Both the position numbers and the translations under genes were made by a program. Shown here in pieces: positions 35,194 through 44,193 of a stretch of DNA of 64,000 nt. Below the pieces are notes generated by a model. That model was not told the origin of the DNA. It worked only from the letters and a program-made list of their open reading frames with translations, and did no database searches. The DNA is from Clostridiales bacterium (GTDB lineage Bacteria; Bacillota; Clostridia; Peptostreptococcales; Anaerovoracaceae), in the NCBI GenBank assembly GCA_012513435.1, contig JAAZCE010000018.1:1-64000 (forward strand). The letters are read 5' to 3'. Position 1 is the first letter of the stretch. The number at the start of each line of letters is the position of its first letter.

Positions 35194-35230
35194 ATGCAGC
35201 TTGGCTTTATACAGTATTTTATTTGTCTGT

Positions 35231-36568
35231 TTATTCCACCGGTTCGAACTGATCTGCTCCCTGTCTGCAAAGGGGGCAGACAAAGCCATCGGGCAATGTG
35301 CTTGCCTCGTATACATATCCGCATATTTTGCACACGAATCCCTTAGATACAGCCCCTTGAGAATCGTTACCAACTGCATCCTCTACCTGTCCGGCGTCAA
35401 CGTTACCGACCTCCGCCAGTTCCTTTGCAAGAGCCAGAACCTGCCCTTTGCTATCTTCGTTGAGCGTCGATTTGATGCTTGCGTTGTTTTGTGTGAGGGT
35501 GATGTTTTTGGACTTTTCAAAACCGGCCTTCATTATCTTCAGAGCCATAGGTGCCCAGGATCCGTTTTCCATAAATGCAATCGTCCTGTTCTGATAATTT
35601 CTTTCCGTCAGCTCATCTATAAAGGTCTTCATGAAAGGAAAAATATCTCCGTTATATGTGGTCGTTGCAAGAACAAGCCTGTCGTATCTAAAAGCGTCCT
35701 CCACAGCTTCAGCCATATCGCATCTGGCTAAATCGCTTACCACAACCTCTGACACACCATTCTTTCGAAGCTCGTCTTGCAGCAGTTCCACGGCCTGTTT
35801 CGTATTACCGTAAACGGAAGTATAGCATATACACACACCCTGAGTTTCTGGAACATAGGAAGACCATGTATCATAAAGTCCAATATAATATTCTAGATTC
35901 TCCTTAAGCACCGGCCCGTGAAGCGGACATATCGTATCTATATCAAGAGTCTTGGTTTTTTTAAGGGCGACCTGCACCTGGGCTCCGTATTTACCCACTA
36001 TGCCAAAGTAATATCTACGCGCTTCACAGGCCCAGTCTTCATCTGAATCAAAGGCTCCAAATTTCCCGAATGCATCAGCAGAAAACAATATTTTCTTATC
36101 AGCATCATAGGTCATCATCACCTCCGGCCAATGGACCATAGGAGCCAGCACAAAGGTCAGCTCATGTCCTCCAAGATCCAGTTTATCGTTGTTTTCCACC
36201 GTAAAAGTATTGCTCATAGCAAGCTCCGGGAAAAACTGCCCTATCATATTAAAGGTCTTCTTGTTTCCAACAATCGTTGCGGCTTCATATTTCTCTATGA
36301 ATGCTCCAATGGATGCGGAATGGTCAGGCTCCATGTGCTGCACTATGAGATAGTCAGGCTCCCTACCATCCAATGCCTCTGCCACATTATCAAGCCATTC
36401 GTCGGTCTTTCTTTTATCCATGGTGTCTACTACCGCTGTCTTGTCCCCCAAAATGACATAAGAATTATATGCCATACCCTTGGGCACTATATATTGCCCT
36501 TCAAACAAATCCAAATCCAAATCATCAGCACCTACATAAATGATATTGTCAGTAATATACTTCAACAT
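35231..36568 (-). CDS. Flavodiiron protein with C-terminal rubredoxin domain
   Basis: 445 residues: metallo-beta-lactamase-like diiron domain (about 1-245; HMEPDHSASIG and HWPEVM, with further ligands H/D in SADAFG and CPLHGPV), flavodoxin domain (about 250-390; CICYTSVYGNTKQAV binds FMN) and a rubredoxin-type iron site at the C-terminus (CKICGY and CPLCRQG). Such proteins reduce oxygen and/or NO to protect anaerobes; the built-in rubredoxin replaces a separate electron donor. Complete, with RBS before the ATG at 36568. Together with desulfoferrodoxin it forms the window's oxygen-defence set. Confidence 0.93.
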   Translation of the reverse strand: MLKYITDNIIYVGADDLDLDLFEGQYIVPKGMAYNSYVILGDKTAVVDTMDKRKTDEWLDNVAEALDGREPDYLIVQHMEPDHSASIGAFIEKYEAATIVGNKKTFNMIGQFFPELAMSNTFTVENNDKLDLGGHELTFVLAPMVHWPEVMMTYDADKKILFSADAFGKFGAFDSDEDWACEARRYYFGIVGKYGAQVQVALKKTKTLDIDTICPLHGPVLKENLEYYIGLYDTWSSYVPETQGVCICYTSVYGNTKQAVELLQDELRKNGVSEVVVSDLARCDMAEAVEDAFRYDRLVLATTTYNGDIFPFMKTFIDELTERNYQNRTIAFMENGSWAPMALKIMKAGFEKSKNITLTQNNASIKSTLNEDSKGQVLALAKELAEVGNVDAGQVEDAVGNDSQGAVSKGFVCKICGYVYEASTLPDGFVCPLCRQGADQFEPVE

Positions 36569-36619
36569 GCTTAGTCCTCCTATGAACCCTTGATTTTTTT
36601 CGTATAAAAAATTAATCTC

Positions 36620-36648
36620 TTGACTTTTAAAAAAACGAAAGTCATAAT
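36620..36648 (+). promoter_or_regulatory. Promoter overlapped by a palindrome (upstream of the GIY-YIG gene)
   Basis: TTGACT (36620-36625), 17 bp, CATAAT (36643-36648). TGACTTT (36621-36627) and AAAGTCA (36638-36644) are perfect inverted repeats lying on the promoter; the site also sits upstream of the divergent flavodiiron gene and may control either. Confidence 0.45.
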
Positions 36649-36693
36649 TTACCTAATAAGTCTATTTTTATATAATACCACAAAACAGATAAA

Positions 36694-36990
36694 ATGATTA
36701 AAACAAACCACATTCGAGAAGAAAAAAATTTAATTTGCGTCTACATTCTACGCTGTGCCGACGGCACGTTATATACAGGATGGAGCAATGATTTTGAAAA
36801 GCGGCTCCTTACCCATAACAACGGCAAGGGAGCCAAATACACAAGAAGCCGCCTGCCCGTCAGCCCTATATATATAGAATACCTTGAGGACAAGTCTTCT
36901 GCCGTCAAGAGGGAAGCAGCCATAAAAAAGCTGACCAGAGATAAGAAGCTGCTCCTGATTAAATCGACGACCAACAAACTGAAGGGTTAA
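36694..36990 (+). CDS. GIY-YIG nuclease family protein (UPF0213)
   Basis: 98 residues. The motif VYILRCADGTLYTGWSNDFEKRL (about 16-38) is the GIY-YIG core (VYI...YTG), with the conserved Arg/His in KRLLTHNNGKGAKYTRSRLP and the Glu in KREAAIKKLTR. Small stand-alone members (YhbQ/UPF0213) are thought to act in DNA repair; role unproven. No good ribosome site precedes the ATG at 36694, so translation may start at a nearby codon. Confidence 0.85.
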   Translation: MIKTNHIREEKNLICVYILRCADGTLYTGWSNDFEKRLLTHNNGKGAKYTRSRLPVSPIYIEYLEDKSSAVKREAAIKKLTRDKKLLLIKSTTNKLKG

Positions 36991-37006
36991 TTTTTTTGGT
37001 AGCTTA

Positions 37007-37059
37007 TTGACATAGTATGCATAGTGTGATAAGTTATATAAGTAATACTTATATAACTT
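37007..37059 (+). promoter_or_regulatory. Promoter and perfect 29-bp operator palindrome of the AbrB-ABC operon
   Basis: TTGACA (37007-37012), 17 bp, then TGATAAGTT (extended -10, box 37030-37035). AAGTTATATAAGTA (37031-37044), one A, and TACTTATATAACTT (37046-37059) form a perfect palindrome covering the -10 and start site. It ends 20 bases before the AbrB start codon; autorepression by the first gene product is the simplest reading. Confidence 0.75.
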
Positions 37060-37079
37060 TATTCTGTTTGGAGGCAATT

Positions 37080-37382
37080 ATGGCGATAAATAATAACGAT
37101 GCTGGCTCCCAGCGTCATATGAGTACAGCGAAAATCGGCCCTAAAGGGCAGATAGTAATACCCAAGGATGTTCGCGATATGTTTGATCTGTCTCCGGGCG
37201 ACAGCGTAGTCATCCTGGCAGACTCAAAGCGTGGAATAGCCATTGAGAGAATGAGCTTTTTTTCCAAACTGGCCGATTCTATTCTTGAGGGCGAATCGAA
37301 CTCCGACAACCAGGATTCCGATTCGGAAAGAGATAAAATATTTGCCGGCAACATAAAAAAACTTGAAAAAGAAGAAGAATAA
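37080..37382 (+). CDS. AbrB/SpoVT-family transcriptional regulator
   Basis: 100 residues. The swapped-hairpin DNA-binding domain (about 15-60) reads STAKIGPKGQIVIPKDVRDM, then LSPGDSVVILADSKRGIAIE, the standard AbrB pattern. The C-terminal part is charged, with an acidic stretch (NSDNQDSDSERDK) and a Lys/Glu tail. The ATG at 37080 follows GGAGG; the earlier in-frame codons lie within the operator. It heads an operon with an ABC-2 exporter, whose expression it probably represses. Confidence 0.9.
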   Translation: MAINNNDAGSQRHMSTAKIGPKGQIVIPKDVRDMFDLSPGDSVVILADSKRGIAIERMSFFSKLADSILEGESNSDNQDSDSERDKIFAGNIKKLEKEEE

Positions 37383-37400
37383 CCAAAGGAGGTATTTTGA

Positions 37401-38117
37401 TTGTACGCAATAGAAACCAAGAATTTGACAAAGGACTATAAGTCCCTCAGAGCTGTAGACAATTTGAACCTGAAAATCAATCAGGGTGAAATATTCGGAC
37501 TACTGGGCGTAAACGGAGCGGGAAAATCCACCACCATTAAAATGCTGTCCTGCCTGAGTATCCCCACATCGGGAGATGCCTTTCTTATGGGAAACAGCGT
37601 AGTATCACAGACAAACGAGGTGAAAAAGATAATAAACATCTCTCCTCAGGAAACGGCTGTAGCTTCCAACCTAACCATAACCGAAAACCTGGAGCTGATG
37701 AGCGGAGTATACGGTAACTCTAAGGTTCAGGCAAAAAAACACGCCCGTGACATCGTAACTCAATTTCACATGGAAGAGATTGCAGGCAACAAAGCCAGAA
37801 CCCTGTCGGGAGGCTGGCAGAGACGCCTATCCATAGCTATGGCCCTTATCTCGGAACCAAAGATACTCTTCCTCGACGAGCCTACACTGGGCCTTGATGT
37901 TATTGCCAGACGCCAGCTTTGGCAGGTAATAAGAGACCTTAAAGGCAAGATAACCATTATTCTGACCACACACTACATGGATGAAGCCGAATCCCTGTCC
38001 GACAGAATAGGCATAATGTCCCGCGGCAAATTGCGGGCTGTGGGAACTGCTGATGAAATCATTCATATGTCCGGCGAAGCCGACTTTGAAAGTGCGTTTG
38101 TAAAGGAGGCTGAGTAA
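37401..38117 (+). CDS. ABC-2 exporter ATPase
   Basis: 238 residues. Walker A GVNGAGKSTT, Q-loop ISPQETAVASNLTI, signature TLSGGWQRRL, Walker B ILFLDEPTLGLD and switch His TTHYMDEAE. This is the DrrA/NatA branch used for drug, lipid or Na+ export. The start is TTG at 37401, eight bases after AAAGGAGG. Second gene of the AbrB operon and paired with the following permease. Confidence 0.92.
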   Translation: MYAIETKNLTKDYKSLRAVDNLNLKINQGEIFGLLGVNGAGKSTTIKMLSCLSIPTSGDAFLMGNSVVSQTNEVKKIINISPQETAVASNLTITENLELMSGVYGNSKVQAKKHARDIVTQFHMEEIAGNKARTLSGGWQRRLSIAMALISEPKILFLDEPTLGLDVIARRQLWQVIRDLKGKITIILTTHYMDEAESLSDRIGIMSRGKLRAVGTADEIIHMSGEADFESAFVKEAE

Positions 38118-38118
38118 T

Positions 38119-38853
38119 ATGACTAAAATGCTGGCTTTTTGCACCAGAAACATTAAGGAAATGCTTAGGGATAAAACAAATCTGCTCTTCGGCATCGGAT
38201 TCCCAGTTATAGTCCTCCTGCTTTTGCAGGCTATCCAGAGCAACATACCCGTTGAGATGTTTGAAATCAACAAGCTGACTCCGGGAATCGCCGTATTTGG
38301 TCTTTCTTTCATTTCCCTATTCTCAGGCGTTCTCATTGCCAAGGACAGGAGCAGCTCCTTCATGCTAAGGCTCTTCGCTTCTCCCATGAAGTCCTCCGAT
38401 TTTATATACGGATATACTCTGCCTCTGATACCTATGTCCCTAGCTCAGGTGCTTATCTGCTTCCTGGTGGCTATGATTTTCAAGCTGACCATAACCATTA
38501 ACCTATTGCTTGCCATAGCGGTCCTTCTACCTGTCATGATTGTGTTCATCGCCATAGGTCTTATCTGCGGCAGTCTGCTCAACGACAAGCAGGTAGGCGG
38601 CATATGCGGCGCTCTGCTTACCAATCTTACAGCCTGGCTCAGCGATACGTGGTTCGATATATCCCTGGTGGGAGGCTGGTTTGAGACTGTTGCCAATGCC
38701 CTTCCTTTCGTCCATGCCGTCAGAGCATCAAGAACAGCCCTCTCAGGCAATTACGGTGACATCTGTCCCGACCTGTGGTGGACTGTGGGATACGCTGTTG
38801 TACTTACCGGACTTGCAATCTTTATCTTCACAAGGAAGATGAACACAGACTAG
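38119..38853 (+). CDS. ABC-2 type permease
   Basis: 244 residues with six membrane segments. The N-terminal FCTRNIKEMLRDKTNLLFGI is the amphipathic entry of ABC-2 permeases; later helices include YGYTLPLIPMSLAQVLICFL and VVLTGLAIFIFTRKM. It follows the ATPase by one base (TAATATG) and completes a one-ATPase, one-permease exporter. The substrate is unknown; the family includes antibiotic and lipid exporters. Confidence 0.88.
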   Translation: MTKMLAFCTRNIKEMLRDKTNLLFGIGFPVIVLLLLQAIQSNIPVEMFEINKLTPGIAVFGLSFISLFSGVLIAKDRSSSFMLRLFASPMKSSDFIYGYTLPLIPMSLAQVLICFLVAMIFKLTITINLLLAIAVLLPVMIVFIAIGLICGSLLNDKQVGGICGALLTNLTAWLSDTWFDISLVGGWFETVANALPFVHAVRASRTALSGNYGDICPDLWWTVGYAVVLTGLAIFIFTRKMNTD

Positions 38854-38878
38854 GTCTTCCAGCTGCTGTCCGTAAACC

Positions 38879-39859
38879 TTACTCTATCCCTTTTGATTCT
38901 ATGAAATCAAAGACAGCTTTGTAATATCCTTGTGGATCCGTGTCCTGAGACTGTGCATGAGCGGCACCGTGGAATATTATTATATCCTTCGGTGCCTTTG
39001 TCGCATCATAAAGCTCCCGTGACATGTCTGTAGGCACGAATTTATCCTCATCGCCGTGGATATAAAGGATAGGGGTCTTTATACTATGGACGAACCTAAT
39101 AGCCTCCGCATCCTTGAATCCGTACCCGCCGCGAACTCTGAATATAAGCTCTGATACGTTGATTATAGGGAATCCCGGCAACCTGAACCATTCCTTAAGT
39201 TGCTTGTTGAACATTCGGCGTGATGAGGAAAAAGGGCAGTCTGCAATGGCTGCCTTTAATTCCTTTGGCGGGTTGCTTCCGCAAGCCGTTACTACCGCTA
39301 CCCCGCCCATAGAATGACCGTGAAGTACAATACGGGCTTCTGGATCCATGGAAATTATATGGTTCATCCAGGAAATAACATCCTTGCCGTCCAGGTATCC
39401 CATGCCTATAAAGGCTCCCTCGCTTTCTCCGTGTCCTCTGCAATCTATGCAAAGCGACATGTATCCTCTCCGGCAGTACTCCATTGCAAAGGGCTTCATC
39501 TCCGCCTTGCCTCCGCTGTAGCCGTGTATGAGGATAACCCATTTGTGGCCTTCCCTTGCGTCCTTTCCCGGAAAGAAAAGCTCTCCCGTCAGTGTCAGTC
39601 CGTCACTTGAAAGTATCTTAACCTTCTCTTGGGCTACGGTGTGCTTCCAAGCCTCCGCCTCTTGTCTTGCTTCCTGATGATTAAGGGCAGAGGCGTCCGA
39701 CTTATCTGACCTTGCGGGCAGCTCACCTAATAAATGTTCGTTAGTATGCTTCTTTTTCCTTCGCGCCAGTCCAAAATTAATAAAATAGTTTCCCGTGACA
39801 ATAGCGGCAATAATTATTACTGCTGCAACCGCCGCAATTACCAGTATGGTCGTTTTCAC
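38879..39859 (-). CDS. Membrane-anchored alpha/beta hydrolase
   Basis: 326 residues. N-terminal signal anchor (about 3-30), then a serine hydrolase fold. Oxyanion segment VILIHGYSGGKAEM, nucleophile Ser in HGHSMGGVAV, acid Asp in YIHGDEDKFVP and His in GAAHAQS. The protein resembles the YfhM/BEM46-type hydrolases; substrate unknown. It is convergent with the ABC-2 permease and lies 15 bases downstream of the ABC exporter operon on its own strand. Confidence 0.85.
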   Translation of the reverse strand: MKTTILVIAAVAAVIIIAAIVTGNYFINFGLARRKKKHTNEHLLGELPARSDKSDASALNHQEARQEAEAWKHTVAQEKVKILSSDGLTLTGELFFPGKDAREGHKWVILIHGYSGGKAEMKPFAMEYCRRGYMSLCIDCRGHGESEGAFIGMGYLDGKDVISWMNHIISMDPEARIVLHGHSMGGVAVVTACGSNPPKELKAAIADCPFSSSRRMFNKQLKEWFRLPGFPIINVSELIFRVRGGYGFKDAEAIRFVHSIKTPILYIHGDEDKFVPTDMSRELYDATKAPKDIIIFHGAAHAQSQDTDPQGYYKAVFDFIESKGIE

Positions 39860-39874
39860 CCTAGTCGCCTCCTC

Positions 39875-41767
39875 TTATTCCGCAAACTGACTATTGTAAA
39901 GCTTGCTGTAAAATCCCCTCTCTGCCAGCAGGCTCTCATGGGTTCCCTGTTCCACTATATCGCCGTGGTTCATTACGAGTATATGGTCCGCATCCTTTAT
40001 AGTCGACAATCTATGGGCTATTATGAAGCTAGTCCTGCCCTGCATGAGATTTGCCATAGCCTTCTGTATGAGAGATTCTGTCCTCGTATCTACGGAGCTT
40101 GTCGCTTCATCCAGTATCATTATCGGCGTATCCGCCAAAATCGCTCTCGCTATGGTGAGAAGCTGCTTCTGCCCTTGAGAAATGTTGGTCGCTTCCTCGT
40201 TTATCTCCATATCATAGCCACCCGGATGGGTCTTGATAAAGTGATGTATGTGAGCAGCCTTGGCCGCATTCTCCACCTCTTCATCAGCCGCGTTCCTGTT
40301 GCCATATCGTATGTTTTCACGAACGGTCCCGTTGTTGAGCCACGTATCCTGAAGAACCATACCGAACATATTTCTCAGGTTCTCTCTGGAAAACTCCTTG
40401 ATGTCATGTCCGTCTATATTTATGCTGCCGCCGTTAAGCTCATAAAACCTCATGAGCAGCTTGACTATTGTAGTCTTCCCTGCACCTGTAGGCCCTACTA
40501 TGGCGACCCTCTGCCCCGGCTCGGCAGTAAAGGAAAAGTCCTTGATAACTGGCTCCTCCTGACTGTACCCGAACTGGATATGCTGAAAGGACACCCTGCC
40601 CCTTACATTCTCTGCCGCAATGACTGTTTTCGGCTCCTTATCCAGGTCTATTTCTTCTTCCTCATCTATTAACTCGAACACTCTCTCCGCAGCAGCAGCC
40701 GTTGACTGAAGCTGGTTGGCTACATTGGCCACCTGAGCTATAGGCTGATTGAAGTTTCTCACGTATTGAATAAAGGCTTGTATGTCACCTATGGAAACTC
40801 TGCCGTGAATTGCCAGATATCCTCCCAGGAGACAGACCGCAACGTATGCCAGGTTGCCGATAAAGGTGGTAATCGGCATCATCATCCCCGATATGAACTG
40901 GGATTTCCATGCGGATTCACACAGCTTGTCGTTAAATTCATCGAAGGTTCTTTCCGACTCTTCCTCCCTGTTAAACGCCTTGACTATATCGTGGCCCGTA
41001 TACATTTCCTCCACGTGACCGTTGACGTTTCCTAAATATTTTTGCTGATTCCTGAAATGCTTCTGGGACTTGGATACCACTAGCCTGATAACAAACATAG
41101 ACAGCGGCAGTACCACCAACGCCGTTATGGTCATCAGGAAGCTTATTCTCAGCATCATTATCAATATACCTATAATAGTTGTAAAGCTAGTGATTATCTG
41201 GGTCAGACTGACGGAAAGAGTCTGATTCACCGTCTCTATATCATTTATCATTCGGCTTTGTATCTCACCGTGAGTTTTCGTATCGAAGTACCTGAGAGGC
41301 AATCTATCCAGCTTCACCGACATCCTGTCACGCAGTGTATATATTACCTTCTGTGAAACATCTGCCATTATCCAGCCCTGGATTACGCCAAAGAGCAGGC
41401 TGCATCCGTACAGAGCAAGCAGAAGCATGAGTATTGACAGCAATACGTCAAAATCAATGCCCATGCCGCCCATCAGTCCCTCCACTACCTTATCGGTGGC
41501 ATCGCCCAGTATGGTAGGCGATATTATTGTAAACACCGTGCTCGCTATAGCGCATACGAATACTATAAGCAGCTTGAATTTATATGGTGCCAGATATTTA
41601 GCCAGAGTTTTCATAGTACCTTTAAAGTCCCTGGCCTTTTCTCCCGGCATCATTTTAGCCCCCGGACCGCCGCCCGGCCCTTTCTTCTTGTCGGGGTGCT
41701 TTGCATTAAATTTTTCCCTTGCCGCTGCAGCTTTTTCTGCTGCCGTCTTTCTGCTTTCATCTGCCAT
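39875..41767 (-). CDS. Heterodimeric ABC exporter subunit (canonical Walker B)
   Basis: 630 residues: a basic, Gly/Pro-rich N-terminal tail (about 1-55, HPDKKKGPGGGPGAKM), six membrane helices (about 65-350) and an ATPase domain (about 380-630). Walker A GPTGAGKTT; signature NISQGQKQLL (variant of LSGGQ); Walker B IMILDEATSSVD with catalytic Glu; switch IAHRLST. Its partner is encoded immediately upstream, the ATG overlapping by one base. The pair resembles BmrCD/LmrCD multidrug exporters, and the operon begins with a MarR regulator, which fits drug-responsive export. Confidence 0.92.
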   Translation of the reverse strand: MADESRKTAAEKAAAAREKFNAKHPDKKKGPGGGPGAKMMPGEKARDFKGTMKTLAKYLAPYKFKLLIVFVCAIASTVFTIISPTILGDATDKVVEGLMGGMGIDFDVLLSILMLLLALYGCSLLFGVIQGWIMADVSQKVIYTLRDRMSVKLDRLPLRYFDTKTHGEIQSRMINDIETVNQTLSVSLTQIITSFTTIIGILIMMLRISFLMTITALVVLPLSMFVIRLVVSKSQKHFRNQQKYLGNVNGHVEEMYTGHDIVKAFNREEESERTFDEFNDKLCESAWKSQFISGMMMPITTFIGNLAYVAVCLLGGYLAIHGRVSIGDIQAFIQYVRNFNQPIAQVANVANQLQSTAAAAERVFELIDEEEEIDLDKEPKTVIAAENVRGRVSFQHIQFGYSQEEPVIKDFSFTAEPGQRVAIVGPTGAGKTTIVKLLMRFYELNGGSINIDGHDIKEFSRENLRNMFGMVLQDTWLNNGTVRENIRYGNRNAADEEVENAAKAAHIHHFIKTHPGGYDMEINEEATNISQGQKQLLTIARAILADTPIMILDEATSSVDTRTESLIQKAMANLMQGRTSFIIAHRLSTIKDADHILVMNHGDIVEQGTHESLLAERGFYSKLYNSQFAE

Positions 41768-43506
41768 TATTTACGCCCCCTTTCCAATTCTTCTTCGCTA
41801 AGCTGAGACAGGGCGATTTCCTTGTATACATCACAGTCCACCATAAGCTCCTCATGGGAACCCTTGCCTACCAGCCTACCTTCGTCTAGCACAAGTATCT
41901 GGTCTGCATCTATGATTGTATTTATTCTCTGAGCCACTATTATTATGGTGCTGTCGCCGACCTTTGTCTTCAGCGCGTCTCTGAGAGCCTTATCCGTCTT
42001 GAAATCCAGGGCGGAAAAGCTGTCGTCGAATATATAAACCTTTGGCTTCTTCACAAGGGCCCTCGCTATGGAAAGCCTCTGCTTCTGGCCTCCCGATACG
42101 TTGGTGCCGCCCTGAGCTACCTCTTCATCAAGACCCTGTCCCTTCTCGTCTATGAATTCCGTTGCCTGCGCAATAGCAGCCGCCTCTGTCATTTCTTCCT
42201 CTGTTGCATCCTCCTTGCCGTACTGCATATTGGTTCCGATGGTTCCTGAGAACAGCAATCCCTTCTGAGGAACATAGCCTATCTGTTCACGCAGGTCGTG
42301 CTGAGTTATGTCCTTGATATTTATGCCGTCCATCAGTATCTCACCTTCGGTGGCATCGTAAAATCTCGGAATGAGACTTATGAGAGTTGATTTACCGCTT
42401 CCCGTTCCTCCGATTATTGCCGTGGTCTTGCCAGGCTCCGCTGTAAAGCTAATATCGGACAAGGTCTTCTCTTCCGCATCGGAATAAGCGAAGCAAACGT
42501 TGTTGAACTGAACCAGTCCCTTAGGGTCTTTAAGCTGCGTTGGATCTGCCTTATCTATTATAGTCGACTCAATGTCTAGAACCTTGCCAATTCTCTGAGC
42601 TGATACGGCTGCTCTGGGTATCATGATGAACATCATGGTTATATAGAGGAAGGACATGATAACATGCATAGCGTATTGCAGATACGCGAGCATATCCCCT
42701 ATCATCAGATTCTGCGCCTCTATCAGGTGAGCTCCTGCCCACAGTATGAGTATGCTTACGGCGTTCATTACGAACATTAGAGCCGGCATCATGAAAGACA
42801 TTGCTCTGTTTACAAACACGTTTATCTTGGTCAAATCAAGATTGGCCACGTCAAAATTCTTTTCCTCAGTCTTCTCCGTAGTAAATGCTCTTATTACGAG
42901 AATACCCGTCAGCCTCTCCTTAATAATGAGGTTCAGCTTATCCAGCTTCTTCTGCAGCACCTGGAATTTTGGCAGAACCAGGAAGAAAGCCATCATCATT
43001 ATGCATACTATTACCAGCAGCGCAAGCCCTACGGTCCACGACAAGGATACACTTGTGTTGAGAGCCTTTATCACAGCTCCTACACCCATCATAGGCGCGA
43101 AGCACGCGAGTCTTAAGGTCATAACCGTTGCCTGCTGTAACATCTGCACGTCGTTAGTGGAACGCGTTATCAGCGATGCCGTGGAAAACTCCTCAAGCTC
43201 TGCCGCCGAAAAATTAGTTACTTTTTTAAAGAGGGTGCTTCTAATATTTTTTGCTGATTTAGCTGCGGTCCTCGCTGCTAAAAAGCTCCCTATAATTGAG
43301 CAGGCTACCGAGCATCCCGAAACGATTATCATCCACACACCTGTAGTCCATATATATCCCATATCGCCCTTCACAATACCGTTGTTGATTATATCCGACA
43401 TATATCCAGGCAGTGCCAGCTCGCACATAGCCTGTCCGAAGAGAAAAGCTAAAATCAATACTACAAATGGAATATAGGGTCTGTAGTATTTCAAAACTGT
43501 TGTCAT
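41767..43506 (-). CDS. Heterodimeric ABC exporter subunit (degenerate Walker B)
   Basis: 579 residues: six membrane helices (about 12-300), ATPase domain (about 335-579). Walker A GGTGSGKST, signature NVSGGQKQRL, Walker B VYIFDDSFSALD, where the catalytic Glu is Asp, and VAQRINT in place of the usual H-loop His (Gln instead). The loss of Glu and His marks the non-hydrolysing site found in one half of heterodimeric exporters such as TM287/288. The start overlaps the end of marR by four bases. Confidence 0.92.
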   Translation of the reverse strand: MTTVLKYYRPYIPFVVLILAFLFGQAMCELALPGYMSDIINNGIVKGDMGYIWTTGVWMIIVSGCSVACSIIGSFLAARTAAKSAKNIRSTLFKKVTNFSAAELEEFSTASLITRSTNDVQMLQQATVMTLRLACFAPMMGVGAVIKALNTSVSLSWTVGLALLVIVCIMMMAFFLVLPKFQVLQKKLDKLNLIIKERLTGILVIRAFTTEKTEEKNFDVANLDLTKINVFVNRAMSFMMPALMFVMNAVSILILWAGAHLIEAQNLMIGDMLAYLQYAMHVIMSFLYITMMFIMIPRAAVSAQRIGKVLDIESTIIDKADPTQLKDPKGLVQFNNVCFAYSDAEEKTLSDISFTAEPGKTTAIIGGTGSGKSTLISLIPRFYDATEGEILMDGINIKDITQHDLREQIGYVPQKGLLFSGTIGTNMQYGKEDATEEEMTEAAAIAQATEFIDEKGQGLDEEVAQGGTNVSGGQKQRLSIARALVKKPKVYIFDDSFSALDFKTDKALRDALKTKVGDSTIIIVAQRINTIIDADQILVLDEGRLVGKGSHEELMVDCDVYKEIALSQLSEEELERGRK

Positions 43507-44075
43507 TCTTTCTTACCTCCTTCCAGCATTTTCGCCATGTTGTCTGTTATCTTCTTAAGCAATGTCTTGAAGGTTTTTATTTCTTCTTCCGTCAAGCCTT
43601 CCATAAGCATTTCTTCTATTTTTTCAGTACATTCTTCTCCCGCCCTGCCTATTTTCTCGGCTTTTTCCGTTGGAAAAAGGCAGTAGGCTCTCTTATCGTC
43701 AGGATTTTGCTCTCGCGTAACGTAACCCTTTTCTATCATATCTTTTATGCTCTTGGCTACCGCACCTTTATCGATGAACTGCTTTTTAGCCAACTCCTCC
43801 TGGGACACTCCCGGATTTTCGTATATATACCTCAGGTATCCCATCTGCTGTCCTGACAATCCGAACTCCTTCATGGCCCTATCGTGCAAAACCCTTCCTT
43901 GCCTGTATATTATAGAAAAACTTCCGTATCCGGACAAACCTCCTCGTCTGCCGGTCCGTCCTCTCATGTGCAAGGCCTCATGCATTCGGTCATGTATTTC
44001 TGCGTGTCGCTCCCCGTGCTGCTTAAGGTGTTCTCTGTAAGCCCCCATGTCACTGTCGTTTCTTCTGTCTGTCAT
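43503..44075 (-). CDS. MarR-family regulator of the ABC exporter operon
   Basis: 190 residues. A His/Arg-rich N-terminal extension (about 8-50, HLKQHGERHAEIHDRMHEAL) precedes the winged helix (about 60-170): LSGQQMGYLRYIYENPGVSQ, ELAKKQFIDKGAVAKSIKDM and the wing RNPDDKRAYCLFPTEK. The ATG at 44075 has GGAGAA upstream; a longer frame to 44228 overlaps the operators. It is the first gene of marR-ABC-ABC and probably represses the promoter at 44130-44158. Confidence 0.9.
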   Translation of the reverse strand: MTDRRNDSDMGAYREHLKQHGERHAEIHDRMHEALHMRGRTGRRGGLSGYGSFSIIYRQGRVLHDRAMKEFGLSGQQMGYLRYIYENPGVSQEELAKKQFIDKGAVAKSIKDMIEKGYVTREQNPDDKRAYCLFPTEKAEKIGRAGEECTEKIEEMLMEGLTEEEIKTFKTLLKKITDNMAKMLEGGKKE

Positions 44076-44105
44076 CTTTAGCGATTCTCCTTTTCTCCAA
44101 CTCAA

Positions 44106-44173
44106 ACACAAATAGTTGTCACTGCAACTATTATACTCGTAGAAATAATAGTCGTCAAGACAACTATTTGTGT
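44106..44173 (-). promoter_or_regulatory. Two MarR-type operators flanking a sigma-70 promoter
   Basis: Site 1: ATAGTTG-N6-CAACTAT (44112-44131). Site 2: ATAGTCG-N6-CAACTAT (44148-44167). They lie inside a larger perfect inverted repeat, ACACAAATAGTTGTC (44106-44120) and GACAACTATTTGTGT (44159-44173). The minus-strand promoter TTGACG (44158-44153), 17 bp, TATAAT (44135-44130) sits between and partly within the sites, an arrangement suited to tight repression of marR-ABC-ABC. Confidence 0.75.
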
Positions 44174-44193
44174 TTTTTCTGTGTAGCTTATGT

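Noticed and set aside
39734-40672. 312-codon plus-strand frame opposite the ABC exporter gene
   Set aside because: Antisense to a clear ABC exporter with all ATPase motifs; the frame has no recognizable domain and no ribosome site.
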